Part shown: piece by piece, positions 11,073-21,581 of the stretch | Numbering within the stretch: the first letter of the stretch is position 1 | How the letters are laid out: every line of letters begins with the position of its first letter | NCBI RefSeq assembly: GCF_023159225.1 | Contig: NC_063172.1 | Span: 59,330,828-59,394,827, forward strand | Reading direction: 5' to 3' | Source of the DNA: Perognathus longimembris pacificus | Lineage: Eukaryota > Chordata > Mammalia > Rodentia > Heteromyidae | DNA: 64,000 nt | Position numbers and translations under genes: made by a program | The notes under the pieces: model-generated | What the model saw: the letters and a program-made list of their open reading frames with translations, nothing else | Told to the model about the DNA's origin: nothing | The model's database searches: none

Positions 11073-11170
11073 TTTTTTTTTTTTTTTTTCAGGCAGGAGA
11101 GAACGTTTATTACCGAACTGCTGGCCTGTGGCCGAGATGATCCATGGCCGGAGAGAAGGGAGAGAGAGAG
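11073..11170 (-). mobile_element. retroposed polyadenylated RNA of unknown source
   Basis: A T run (about 20) is followed by 80 unique bases. On the minus strand these end AATAAA, 16 nt of spacer and a poly(A) tail. The insert is flanked by a direct repeat ATGTTTCCTTTT (about 11063-11074 and 11172-11183), so it is a target-primed retroposition product. The body matches none of the SINE or L1 families elsewhere in the window. It could be the R region of an ERV LTR or the 3' end of an mRNA. Confidence 0.65.
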
Positions 11171-11579
11171 ATGTTTCCTTTTCTTAACTGATCAAATTCA
11201 CCCAGCTATTGACAAAAATAATTTTATCAATCATACCTAGCCTGCAAATGTGTTTATTTCACATTAATATCACTTCCTATTAAAGGAAAGAATATGACAA
11301 GTCAAACATAATATTTCTTTGTGTTGAGCTCTGGAATCTGAGAAAAGTACCTCAAGTACTAATATTTGAAGGGAAGGAAGCAAGAACTAGGGGCTCTAGC
11401 TCCCCAAAATTCATAACACATCAGGTTTAGTTTTAACTATGTTTTGTATTTATCATCTATAAAAGAGAGCACTTCCCTAAGTTCACAGAGTTTGAAAATT
11501 GCCATTATGTAAAACAGTTCCGAGGTTCCTCCACATCTAAATAGGGAACCACAATCCTGCAGAGGAGCAGGTGTGTAAA

Positions 11580-11705
11580 GGAGATGAGTATGACAGACAG
11601 ATCCTGCACTCCATGGCTACTGCAGCACTGTTTAAAGTAGCCAAAGTATGGAATCAAGTTCAGTGTCTGTCAATGGACAGGCGTATGAAGAAAAAGTGAT
11701 AGAAA
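11580..11705 (+). mobile_element. old L1 ORF2 3' fragment, part 1
   Basis: Has the late-ORF2 wording 'tggctactgcagcactgttt', 'agtagccaaagtatggaat' and 'ggacaggcgtatgaagaaaa', then is interrupted by a SINE. Confidence 0.6.
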
Positions 11706-11904
11706 TCAAGCAGAGATTCACCATCTCCAACTAATCAGCAGAAGGCCGGAGTGGAGGCCTGCCTCAGTTGGTAGAGTAGCTGGAGTAGATAGCTAGCCAG
11801 AGTAAGTAGAGTTGGTGAGCTAGCGAGCAAAGTAAGTGCATGAGACACTGAGTACAAGACACAGTACTGACACGCATGCGCACGTGCGCACACACGTGAT
11901 GCGA
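11706..11904 (+). repeat. B1-Geo SINE remnant inside L1
   Basis: Retains the linker 'catctccaactaatcagcag' and 'cagttggtagagtagc', with several short 'gtagatagc' duplications, and ends in a CACGTGCGCACAC-type tail. Confidence 0.5.
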
Positions 11905-12480
11905 TAGAAAGATACAATAAAATGTATTAACCATACAAAGGATAAAAACGTCATTTTTTTTCAATATGGATAGAACTAGAGGAGATTATGATATGTGAAA
12001 TAAGCTAGAAACCGAAAGACAGATACTAGAAGATCTCAGTCATTTGTGAAATCTTTTTTGGTACTGGAATTTGCTATGCAAACACCCTACCATTTAAGCT
12101 ATTCACCCTACTCACTTGTAAAATGAAGGCGGAAGAGGAGAAAGAGCTCACAGATGTACAGAGTATAATAGGGCTTGAATGGGGCTTATCAGAAGCAGAG
12201 AGTGGTAGGGGAAAGGGGGGAGGCAGGCGAGAAATTGGCTAACAGAATATTAGAGCTTGAGAGAGTTCTACTACACAGAAGAATGACTATAGTTTACAAT
12301 ATTACATTCACATTTCAAAATAATGAGAAGATTCTGAGTGTCCTTACCAAAGGAAGCAGTTGATGTTTGTGGTTCTGGCGATGCAAGCTGACTTGTATAG
12401 TATATATAGGTCCCAATACATCATACAGTATTACATGAACATGAATAGTGATTCCATCCTAATTAAAAACAAATGAAACT
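11905..12480 (+). mobile_element. old L1 fragment, part 2, with 3'UTR
   Basis: Resumes late-ORF2-like sequence ('tatggatagaactagagg', 'gaaataagctagaaaccga'). After a short minus-strand ID remnant (about 12055-12110) it continues in 3'UTR-like purine-rich sequence ('gactatagtttacaatatta'). Confidence 0.5.
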
Positions 12481-13237
12481 TTTAAAAGGTTTGAAAATGA
12501 CTACACTAAAATAGAAACCCATGGGCAATAGAACTTTCTAGGAGGGCTAGGGCTCATCAATTCACCTTGGAGAAGCCGCAAAGCATTTGTGCCTGTGTCC
12601 TCATCTGAAGACTGGGCTGTAGAAAATCATCTAGACTTGAGCTCTAAATGTCAGCTCCGAGATTCTGAGATGTACATTAAGTTTTGGACAAACACAATTT
12701 GTAGGGAGATAGAAGGAATCTCCACCTGAGATGTTGTTGAAAAAATTTTATTTCATATTAGCAATGATATTTAGTGGCACTGTAGAATGTGTAGAGTCAT
12801 CTGTCTTCTAATAATTGGCACTTGGTCTCAAGGATTTCTTTGAAATTTGTCACCATGTTTTTGGTGGTCTGATTAAAAAGAATGAATGTCTGATCTACAC
12901 CTCCTATTCAGTTTCCAAGACTTACTCATTATTTAAATTATGTGATTCAATTAAATTGAAATCGAGTTCCCTTGCACTCCAAGGTAATTAAAAGAATATA
13001 CGTTCTAATCCATAGTTCAAGCTATGATTGGATGAAAGATACTTGCCCAAGAGCTCGGGCTCTTGCATATGTGATAGTGAGTGTTATCTCCGTCACCACC
13101 TTGTTACCTCTTGGTAGTGAATAATACATGCACTCCTTTTGGTGATACCATATATAAATAAGATAGAAAACTCAAAACCAGATTTCCATCCAGGCATGCT
13201 ATCTAATTTAATTTTTATAACAACCTACAATGGGTGT

Positions 13238-13275
<38 letters not shown>

Positions 13276-13867
13276 TATGTACATGTCCATATGCATATAT
13301 GATCAAGAAATGATTAAAGAGATTTACTACACTGGCCAGGGTTACATCTTACATCTAACAGGGGTCAGTGAACTGTCCCCCATCTTGTTTCTCTTGACAA
13401 CAGAATTATCCATTCATAGTAGCTGGCAACTCTTATACACTAGGAAATAAAGGGCAGCATAGTCGCAAAAAAGGAGACTTCGTTGTGGAGCATTCACTTT
13501 CTAGTTCATGGACAATGCACAGGTGAAGCATTCTGTGGCAAAGGTGTGTATATGGAAATGCCCAGAGACCAGCGTGAGCCATGGGGGCTTTAAGAACTCA
13601 AGAACAGGGGAATTCCCAGCTGCATGAAGAGAACCTTGCTGCACGAGAGACACGGAATCTCAGCAGACTGACGCAGAACTTTTGAAGGATGATGTTTGAA
13701 GGCTTGGAGGAGCAAAGGAATGCTTAGTCAAGGTGAGACAGTGCAAGCAACAGTTGAGAAGAACAAAAGAGCCACACATACCAAACTGACCATAAGATCC
13801 TGGCCACGGGGGGAGCAGCACAATCATGCTGGTTCTAGTTCTATGCTTCTAAGTGTCTATACAAACG

Positions 13868-13913
<46 letters not shown>

Positions 13914-14530
13914 TGCAAATGTTTCCGCCAACTAGAATGTCTAGGAAAATAAAATTTAGGAAACAATGATTCCAACCTCTCAGATATACAGTGCCTACCG
14001 TTTTAGGAATCAGATAGATTTGACAGATAGACTGAGATTGCCCAGTGAAGTGATTTGAACACAACAGTGAAACCATTAACAGTCAAGAACATCAGGATCC
14101 ATTACTCAAAGTGAAAAGTTCTCTGTAGTAGTTATTTTTCTGTCTTTGCAACCAAGACTTCTTTGTTCGCTGGTGATAATGAGCTGTTAAGTGAATAAGG
14201 TTAGGTACTCTTACAGGTGTCTCTGCTTATCGGGCACTGTGGCACAGCATTAAATGGTGTGAAATTGTGAAAGCTCTGGGCACACACCAGCTAGGGTACA
14301 TTGATGGGCCACCCACATTCTCATTTTCAGTAGCCCCTGGACCTTTATCCTGAGAACCTTTGAAACTAGATGGTGCTAGAGGTGCTATGTTTCTATCTCA
14401 CTGCTATATCCCTAGCCTAGCACATAATAGACACTCAATTAATATTTACTAAATGCCCAGATTGGAAAGAAAGATTTGGATAGAGAGGAAGGGAAAAATA
14501 ATGGCACCTTGTGAGTTTTCTGTTTCTTTG
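12480..14530. other. unassigned non-coding sequence with two dinucleotide repeats
   Basis: No gene seen. It contains (TG)n at 13231-13275 and (CA)n at 13870-13909; the rest is unassigned. Confidence 0.5.
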
Positions 14531-14532
14531 TT

Positions 14533-14777
14533 TTCCTTGTAGTCTGGTTGTGGGGCTTGAACTCAGGGCCTAGTGTTGTCCCTGAGCTTTTCTTTCTCCT
14601 CAAGGCTAGTGCTCTCCCACTTTGAGCCACATCACCACTTCTGGTTTTCTGGCAGTTAATTGGAGAGAAGAGTCTCATGGACTTTCCTGCCTGGGCTGGC
14701 TTTGAACCACTATCCTCAGATCTCAGCCTCCTGTGTAGCTAGGATTACAGGCGTGAGCCACTGGTGCCTGGTTACCA
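14533..14777 (-). repeat. B1-Geo composite SINE
   Basis: Full-length complement. Geo half at 14540-14645, linker 'gcagttaattggagagaaga', B1 head ending 'aggcgtgagccactggtgcc' at about 14768. Confidence 0.85.
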
Positions 14778-14779
14778 TT

Positions 14780-16190
14780 TGTTTTTCTTACACTTCATTT
14801 CCTTTTCCCAAGTGTATCTTTCCATTTTCTCACTTAAGATCTCATTGAACAAATATTTATTGAGTGTGTTTTATATACTGATAATTGTTTTTGGTGCTTA
14901 GGAAGTAACAGGGCCCAAAACAGACTGGGGAGAAAAAAAATCTGCTCTTGTAGAACACTTGCTAACCAAAGCAACTCAAGAAAAATCTCCTTTGTTTTTC
15001 TCCTCTGGTCTTGCAGAATGGAAAAGCATTCCAAAAAGTGATTTCCTTGTAAGCTTTAATTTAATGACAGTAAAATGTCTACACATATGCTAGTATATGT
15101 GTGTGTTTGTAACATAATCTAACCAGTTTGCAGGTAGTGAAATTTTTCCCCCAAGTTAATTAGGCCTTACTAAACTGTTAAATTAAACTTTGAGTGTAAA
15201 GCTGCAACTAATACTATTGCTCTGAGACTGAGCTAATAAGTTTAGGAAGAATTGAAAACTAAATTTACTTGGGGATAAGATATTTTCTCAGTTTATGAGG
15301 TTCTGAACAAGAAGATCATGCAAGCCTTTGAAGTAACTGGACATTATCCAAAGTCAGCACAGCTAATGTCAGATAAGAAAGAAGCTGCAACCTTAGTTTC
15401 ACATTTCTGATTCTGATTCCCCACTCTTGGTTTGAATTCAACAGAGGTCATGTGGGTAGGACCCCCGAAAGTGCTTTCAACCTGACTCCATCCTCCAGCA
15501 AGCACCAGTTCTTGTTCTATTGACTAAAACAAAGGGAATTTGGGGGCAATGAGACCCCAAATTAGACATGCTCATGTCAGAAGGACCCCAACAAACTTCT
15601 CATGAAAATAGCAAACACTTTCCTCGTTCCAAGCATGGCTTACTGAAATACTCTATCCAGATATTGCATCATGAATATTCTCCCCCTAGTCTAAGGAACA
15701 CAGAGTTGTAATGTAGAACAATCCCCTGGGAAAATCACAGGCTCTGAAGCACTGTAAACAGCATTAGCGTGTTCTAATCCGCAGGCCTCTCTTGATCTCC
15801 TAGCAGCACCGGCCCACGTAGCCTTCGCCACTGGAATCCCATAGCTTCATTCCTGTTACTTAATTAAACTACTGTCTTTAAGCTCCTGACTGCATTTGCA
15901 TTCCTCGATTTGTTTGACTTCTGCTAGTTTTCAAAGATGAATGAATAATGTGCTTCTATTTTTTGTTGTACTTCCTAAAATATGCTTTATTGGTCTTTTA
16001 ATAGATGAATTTCAGACTAAATAACAAACACTCAGGACCACCCCTCCCCCCTGCCCCTCATCAAATACTGGCTTGTATCTCTAACCCCCTACTACCATGT
16101 ATTAGACTTGTCCTAACAAAGATCTTCACTCGCTATACAATAAACAAGGGCCTCATATAGAGCTCAAAACAAAACAAAAACAAACAACAA
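14780..16190. other. unassigned non-coding sequence
   Basis: AT-rich unique-looking sequence with no supported exon or family match. Confidence 0.35.
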
Positions 16191-16194
16191 AAAA

Positions 16195-16610
16195 CGCTAC
16201 TGCACTGTTGATGGGGATGTAAACCAGTTCAACCACTCTGAAAAGCAGTGAGGAGGCTCCTCAAAAGACTAAACAATAGAGCTCCCCCTATGACCCAGCA
16301 ACCCCAGTCCAGTGTATTTACCCAAACTATCACATACAAGGCCATACTAAAGCTATCAGCAAAACAATATCCATGGCAGAATTATTTACCATAGCTAAGA
16401 TATACGGAACCGACCAAGATGCCCTTCAGTAGATGAATGGATGAAGAAAAAGTGGTACATATATGAAATGGAACTCTATGCTTCCATCAGAAAGAATGGC
16501 ATTGCCCCATTCCTAAGGAAATGGAAAGACAGAAATCATAGGGAGTGAAGTAAACCGGACACAAAGAAACAGGCTCCATGGTTTCCCTCATTTGTAATCA
16601 TTATTATATG
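16195..16610 (+). mobile_element. old 5'-truncated L1 (ORF2 C-terminal part)
   Basis: Contains decayed equivalents of the ORF2 end: 'actgttgatggggatgtaaa', 'tatgacccagcaacccca', 'gatgaatggatgaagaaaaa', 'gaaatggaaagacagaaatc'. Stops and indels break the frame. An AT-rich tract to about 16760 follows. Confidence 0.75.
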
Positions 16611-16759
16611 AATTAGTATATAATTACACATATACAAGTATATATACTACATATAAGATTATATAGCATATAATCACATATATTTATAACATAAACATAC
16701 CCCGTACTTTACAATATAAACTTTATACTATATAATTTTTTGTTTTGTGTATTTTTTTG

Positions 16760-17660
16760 TGTCTAAACCTGTTTCTTTTTCCTCCTACGTAAACAGAAGA
16801 GGTAAATAGCACTAGAGAAAAGCCCTCAATGATCTAACCAGATAACATTATTTTATAAGCCACATATACTTTGTCAACCTTGCTTAGGAAAGGTAGTTGA
16901 AATCCAATTTACTTGTCTGAATAGCCAGATGTTCTTAAGACGCTAGACCTTGATTTACAAAAACTCCAGACTTAGGCTCTTTCCTTGACAGACGGTAACC
17001 TGTTTAGCCAACAACCGATCAGGGGTCTAACTAAGCGGGGACCTCCTGCTTTCTCCCTTTCTCCAGCTGTGACCATTTCCCACGTTAATCTACGTCCCAT
17101 GCCAAGTAACTAGGACTGTAAGCAAGGAAGAAGTCTCTAAATTGGGCTGGGCAAGGGGATCTCCTCGGAGATGTTCTCCCTAAACGTCTATGCGGGTGTT
17201 ATATTCTGTGCCTAATATTCAGATTTCTGGTTTAAAAGTTTCACAGATTTTTTTTTTTCCATAATAACTAAACAGCCACTGGAGCCTGAGGGCTCCTACT
17301 TAGCTAGGAACACAGGAATGAGCCACGGGTGCCATTACTCTGCAAGCTGAGACTTGTTACAACCCCATAAAATAGATGAGACTCGTTAGAAATTCCAGAA
17401 GACCAATAGAACAAATCCTAGCTCCAACAGTGAGGCAAAACATGAATAAAACCGGCACAGCCACTTCTTGACAGCTCAGAGATTTCTGAGGTCCAGATTC
17501 GTTTTGTTTTTGACAGCCTGGGGCTAACCCCACCTGCCTCAAGAACACCCACTGAAATCTGGGGAGTAAAAACCTAAGAGAAAGATTCTCACAAACAAAT
17601 AAAAGGTAAGCAACCTACCAACTTAACAAACGGGCTTAACAAACAACTTAACAAACACTT
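16760..17660. other. unassigned flank of the inverted repeat, with a B1 remnant
   Basis: Mostly unique sequence. A minus-strand B1 remnant sits at about 17250-17337 ('acacaggaatgagccacggg'). No gene seen. Confidence 0.4.
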
Positions 17661-17668
17661 CCTCAAAG

Positions 17669-17685
17669 TCTGCTTTTAAGACACA
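17669..17685 (-). terminator. snRNA 3' box, left U1 gene
   Basis: On the minus strand it reads GTGTCTTAAAAGCAGAC, starting 6 nt past the RNA end. It fits the snRNA 3'-box pattern GTTTN(0-3)AAARNNAGA, the Integrator-dependent 3'-end formation signal. Confidence 0.65.
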
Positions 17686-17690
17686 GAAAG

Positions 17691-17855
17691 CCGGGGGAGA
17701 GCGCGCACGCAGTCCCCCACTAACACAAATTGTGCAGTCGAGTTTCCCGCATTTGGGGAAATCGCAGGGGTCAGCACAGCCGGAGTGCAATGGATGAGCC
17801 TCGCCCTGGGAGAACCACCTGCCTGATCATGGTATCTCCCCTGCCAGGTAAGTAT
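17691..17855 (-). ncRNA. U1 snRNA gene, left copy
   Basis: U1 is the spliceosomal snRNA that base-pairs with 5' splice sites. The minus strand starts with the canonical ATACTTACCTGGCAG end at 17855 and aligns to mammalian U1 without indels through position 160, ending CCCCCGG. Conserved: the 5' splice-site recognition sequence, the AUUGCAC U1A loop in stem-loop II, and an AAUUUGU Sm core. Compared with human U1 as I remember it, differences fall near positions 33, 35, 44, 60, 77, 107, 124, 133, 150 and 157; 33 and 35 lie in the U1-70K loop, and 44, 60 and 157 keep or improve stem pairing. It is identical to the right copy. A PSE at -61 to -41, an octamer-like DSE near -213 and a 3' box make it a plausible active Pol II snRNA gene, not a retropseudogene. 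Expression is not shown. Confidence 0.88.
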
Positions 17856-17895
17856 GACCTCCCACCTCACGAACCACCCACTGCTGCTGCATGCA

Positions 17896-17916
17896 CCACT
17901 GTTTGGTGAGGGTCAC
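17896..17916 (-). promoter_or_regulatory. U1 proximal sequence element, left
   Basis: The minus strand reads GTGACCCTCACCAAACAGTGG at -61 to -41 of the U1 start, where SNAPc binds in snRNA promoters. It keeps the GTGACC start and AAA core known from mammalian U1 PSEs. No TATA box follows, as expected for a Pol II snRNA gene. Confidence 0.7.
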
Positions 17917-18060
17917 GGCAGCATCAGCTCGTCTACATCTCGCCACCCGAATGCAACATTTCCATGCTGGGTCTTAGGACCTGTAACGGACATGTTAACG
18001 GACATAACACGGTAGAGATGATTTCCAGACACCGAGCTCCCCAAACGCAGCCAGTCTCTC

Positions 18061-18068
18061 ATCTGCAT
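18061..18068 (-). promoter_or_regulatory. U1 distal octamer-like element, left
   Basis: Minus-strand ATGCAGAT near -213, one base from the Oct-1 octamer ATGCAAAT and at the distance expected of an snRNA distal enhancer. GC boxes (gggcggagccccgcc region, about 18100-18130) lie just beyond it. Confidence 0.6.
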
Positions 18069-18261
18069 ACTCCACCTCCAGCGTGAGGTCACGAAAGGGG
18101 CGGGCTGGGCGGAGCCCCGCCCCCCGCCGGGGACGGCCCACCACACGCCCCGGCCTCCAGGTGCCTTCTGGCAGAACGCTTTCCCAACAGAAGTGGCTTT
18201 GGGTCCCCCTGGTGAGGGGCTGAGCCTCCTGGATTAAAGAGAATTACACAGATTGGAAAGA

Positions 18262-18476
18262 AGCCGGGCGCAGGGGGCTCACACACGCAATCCCAGCTAC
18301 TCAGGAGGCTGCGATGTGAGGACTGAGGTGCAAACCCCGCTCAGATGGGAAAGTCCAGGGGATTCTTAGCGCAAATGAACCGCCAGAAAAGGCAGACAAG
18401 GCCTCATGGACTTTCCTGCCACGACTGGCTTTGATCTCAGCCTCCTGAGTAGCTAGGATTACAGGCGTGAGCTTGC
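18262..18476. repeat. head-to-head B1 heads in left arm
   Basis: A plus-strand B1-type head (18262-18395, 'gccgggcgcagggggctcac') meets a minus-strand one (18400-18476, ending 'acaggcgtgagc'), forming a small inverted pair. The same pair is mirrored in the right arm, so it predates the arm duplication. Confidence 0.7.
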
Positions 18477-18625
18477 TCTGAAGTTTTAAAGCACAAAATC
18501 AAAACCATGGAAGCTTCTTCCCTTGGCGGACCTGCAGCTATTTACTTGTTATAAGCACTCTTTCTTTTGGTTTTTCTCTCTAAACTAATAAAAGTTCTCC
18601 TATTCCTTTAACCTTTACTAAAGTC

Positions 18626-18745
18626 CACAGCTGAGGGTGGTGGTAAACACCTGTAATCCCATCCACTTCAAAGGGGGAGATGGGAGGATTGTGGTTTTAG
18701 GCAAACCTAGACACAAAAAAATTATGAAAACCTTATCTCACCAAC
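18626..18745 (+). repeat. B1-like SINE in left arm
   Basis: 'gagggtggtggtaaacacct', 'gtaatcccatccacttcaaa', 'gatgggaggattg', diverged B1 head. Mirrored at 23135-23245. Confidence 0.65.
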
Positions 18746-18978
18746 AAACCCAGCGTGCCAGTGCGGATTTCTGGAACTCTGATCCTAGCCACCCAGTGGG
18801 AATAAGGAGAAAGACTGAGATGCTAGCGTGGCCCCGGGGCAAAACACGGAGAACCCTGTTGAATAGGGAAACTTCCAAGAAGGCTGAGACCTAAGTTAAA
18901 CAGTAAATCTAGTAGCTGAGAGCCTAAAAATGGCAAAGAGCGAAGAAAACAACACTTAAACTTATATTTGTTTGTGGG

Positions 18979-19178
18979 GTTTTTTTTGCCAATCCTGGGG
19001 CTTGAACTCAGGGCCTGAGCACTGTCCCTGGCTTCCTTGTGCTCAAGGCTAGCACTCTACCACTTGAGCCACAGCGCCACTTCTGGTATTTTCTGTATCT
19101 TTGGTGTGGAAGAATCGAACCCAGTGCTTCATGCATGCTAGGCAAGCACTCTACTACTAGGCCACATTCCCAGCCCCA
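18979..19178 (-). repeat. IDL-Geo SINE, left arm only
   Basis: Complement of a near-full element, with T-run at 18979-18986 and 5' end 'cattcccagcccc' at 19166-19178. The right arm lacks it; its site there is near 22905. Confidence 0.85.
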
Positions 19179-19198
19179 CTTATTTCAAGACAGAAACA

Positions 19199-19361
19199 CC
19201 AGGGGAGGTGCAAATGGAGTCCCCCACTACCACAAACTATGCAGTGGATTTTGCAGCATTTGGGGAAATCACAGGGGTCAGCAGATCTGGAGTGCAGTTG
19301 ACGAGCCTCACCCTGGGAAAACCATCTTCTGATCACCATATCTCCCCTGCCAGGTAAGTAG
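19199..19361 (-). pseudogene. U1 snRNA pseudogene (third copy)
   Basis: 163 bp aligning end to end with U1 on the minus strand: it begins CTACTTACCTGGCAGGGG, keeps 'cccagggtgaggctc' and 'tgatttccccaaatg', and ends 'cacctcccctgg'. Substitutions hit the 5' end (position 1), the U1A loop (AUUGCAC is now ACTGCAC) and the Sm region (ATAGTTTGTGG). No PSE or DSE is visible 5' of it, where AT-rich sequence starts at once. Its short 3' flank ('tttctgtcttgaaat') resembles that of the left functional copy ('tttctgtgtcttaaaag'), hinting at a DNA-level duplicate rather than a retrocopy. Confidence 0.85.
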
Positions 19362-19364
19362 CTA

Positions 19365-19650
19365 TATAATTTTATAGTATATAATTTCTATGTTATAAAT
19401 AATATATAAGTATAGTACATAATTATATATGACTATATACTATTATACATGTGGTTCATGTGCTATAGTATATATACTATGTATATGTGATCCTCTGCTA
19501 GGATCATATACTAATTATATACTATATATACAATTATAAATATATACCACATATAGCATATATAGGGTATTGTACAGTTTATATATTTTCTATATACTAT
19601 ATGTAGTATATAACACATATACTGTATATACTAGATGTATATAATATACA
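19365..19650. other. AT-rich core of the left arm
   Basis: Dense TATA/ATAT steps, mirrored with many differences at about 22600-22905. Likely an unstable replication or cruciform-prone tract. Confidence 0.7.
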
Positions 19651-19652
19651 TG

Positions 19653-19653
<1 letters not shown>

Positions 19654-19686
<33 letters not shown>

Positions 19687-19876
19687 CAGTCCTGGGCCTT
19701 GGACTCAGGGCCTGAGCACTGTCCCTGGCTTCTTCCCGCTCAAGGCTAGCACTCTGCCGCTTGAGCCACAGCACCGCTTCTGGCGGTTTTCTGTATATGT
19801 GGTGCTGGGGAATCGAACCTAGGGCCTCGTGTATCCGAGGCAGGCACTCTTGCCACTAGGCCATATCCCCAGCCCC
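19654..19876 (-). repeat. IDL-Geo SINE, young, left arm only
   Basis: Near-consensus complement with a T run of about 31 and a perfect 9-bp target duplication TATACATGC (19645-19653 and 19877-19885). The right arm has the empty site near 22675, so this insertion postdates the arm duplication. Confidence 0.93.
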
Positions 19877-20454
19877 TATACATGCTTTTTGTATATATAC
19901 TACATACTATTTTTGTAATATATACACTTTTCTGTGTATACTCTATCTATTTGTAACCAAAAATATCCAGGGCTTTTGCATCATGGATGAAATCGATCAC
20001 ACTTTAATGTTTATATATTGACCCCTTCTGTGAGACTGTAAATGCTATGGTGACTGAAAGGAAAAGGGCTCATCACGTCTGCATTTCCCACACCTCTCCA
20101 GTAGGTGGTGCTGGTGAGGAGGGTTGAAAGCATTATTCCAAGAAAAAGATTTTTAAATATATCCACCTATACACACATATATACCATGTTCTGTACTTCC
20201 ACGCTAATATGGTTGAAGCAAGAATGTGTATTGTTTCTGCTGGAACAAGCAAATGGTATTTACAGTTTGTTTCAATCCCCTGCTGTTCGACAAGGTTGTG
20301 GAAATTCCTCAGACACCCCAAAATTACCATTCTGCTGGATAAAGACAGAACCATCAACAACAAGAAGAATTCTTAAGACATCAGAACAGGGAAGAAATAG
20401 AGAAGGAAAGATCAGGCCAATGTCTTCTAGGACTTTGTTGCCATAGGGGTTTCT

Positions 20455-20900
20455 CAGCATTTTGTTGCTATGGCAAAATACCCGAGACAAGGAACTTACA
20501 AGGAAGAAAGTCTGTTTGGCCCTGTGGTGTCAGTGTGTCCATCGTCTGTGGCGAGTTGGCATGGATTTGGAGAGGATTCTCCGGGGAAGGGAAGTGTAGC
20601 ATCATGGAGGGAGCCTACAGTAGAGGAAGTGGCTTCTCACTGCAGGGAAGCCAGGAAGAAAAGACACACAGGACCACAGGCTCCATCCGTGCCAAGCAGG
20701 ACGCCGAGTCTTTCTCACAAGACCATACCACTGGAATTACTTTGCTCATGAAGGCAGGAAGGAGAAGGCGTAGCTGCTTTGCTTTTTCCTAACTTCTTTC
20801 ATCAGGATGAAAGGGAAGGGAGCCCCTCCATGTGGCCAACTAGGCCCACGGAGGATTATCATGGATGGGAAGCCCCTCACACCGGGCTGCCAGGTTCACC
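20455..20900 (-). mobile_element. MaLR/ERVL-type solo LTR, antisense
   Basis: The plus strand starts 'ttttgttgctatggcaaaat' then 'acccgagacaaggaactta', the complement of the LTR end also seen at 32700-32741 in the other orientation ('attttgtcacagca'). The body agrees in outline only. No internal retroviral sequence is present. Confidence 0.55.
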
Positions 20901-21581
20901 AAATCATTACAAGATACAGGGCTGCATTTGAATTTCAGATAAGCAATGAATAATTTGCAATACGAATTCCCAGTATTACATGAAGACTTCCTGGATTTTA
21001 TTTGGCAGTCTAGCCTCAAGAGCAGAGTAATTTCAATCTATATTTCCCAAGAAGGAGATTTCAAGGCTTATTATTTTTGTCTTTTCGTGTGTATACATGT
21101 GCTTTTTTTGCCATAAGTCCTCTTTTGGGATGAATGACTGACTGCGTTGAAGATTATTTTTAATCTCTCCAGGACATTGTGTTTGGTGACGTCATGGTCA
21201 CCCACCTGCTGTGGGCTCTCTATAAGGGATTTAGCTTTCTAAACATTGGAAGAAGACTCCACTGGCATAGACTATGTATAAATGAGAGCTCCCTTTTCCA
21301 ATAAAGTGGTGTCTCATTTTCACTGCATTTTTTGAGAATGTTCCATGTGAAGCTAAGATGCTAAAGAAATATTTCTAAGACTTGCATCCCTGAGCACACT
21401 GGAGAAAACAGTTTGCAGTCTCTTGATGATGCTAGGACACCTTGGGTTATTATACTAGCCTGCTCAATATAGCAAGAAAATGAATCCAGGGAAAGGTGAT
21501 GTTTGAGGGCCTGAAGGGCCATTAAGATACAAGGATGGGTTTCCACCTCACCAAACATCTCTCAAGGCATGGCCCCTAGAG

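Larger units (their letters stand above)
17688..20368. repeat. left arm of large inverted repeat
   Basis: Reverse-complement match to 22163-24181. The outer part (17688 to about 18830: U1 gene, promoter, B1 pair) matches with only scattered single differences. From about 18830 inward differences multiply, and the AT-rich core and inner end are clearly diverged. The arm is longer than its partner because of a SINE plus U1 pseudogene block (18979-19361) and another SINE (19654-19876). The inner boundary is sharp: homology ends after 'accatcaacaacaagaaga'. Confidence 0.93.

Noticed and set aside
17676..18286. Open frames of 64-77 codons conserved between the two palindrome arms
   Set aside because: Conservation is explained by the inverted repeat. 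The frames read through the U1 gene and its promoter in arbitrary frames.
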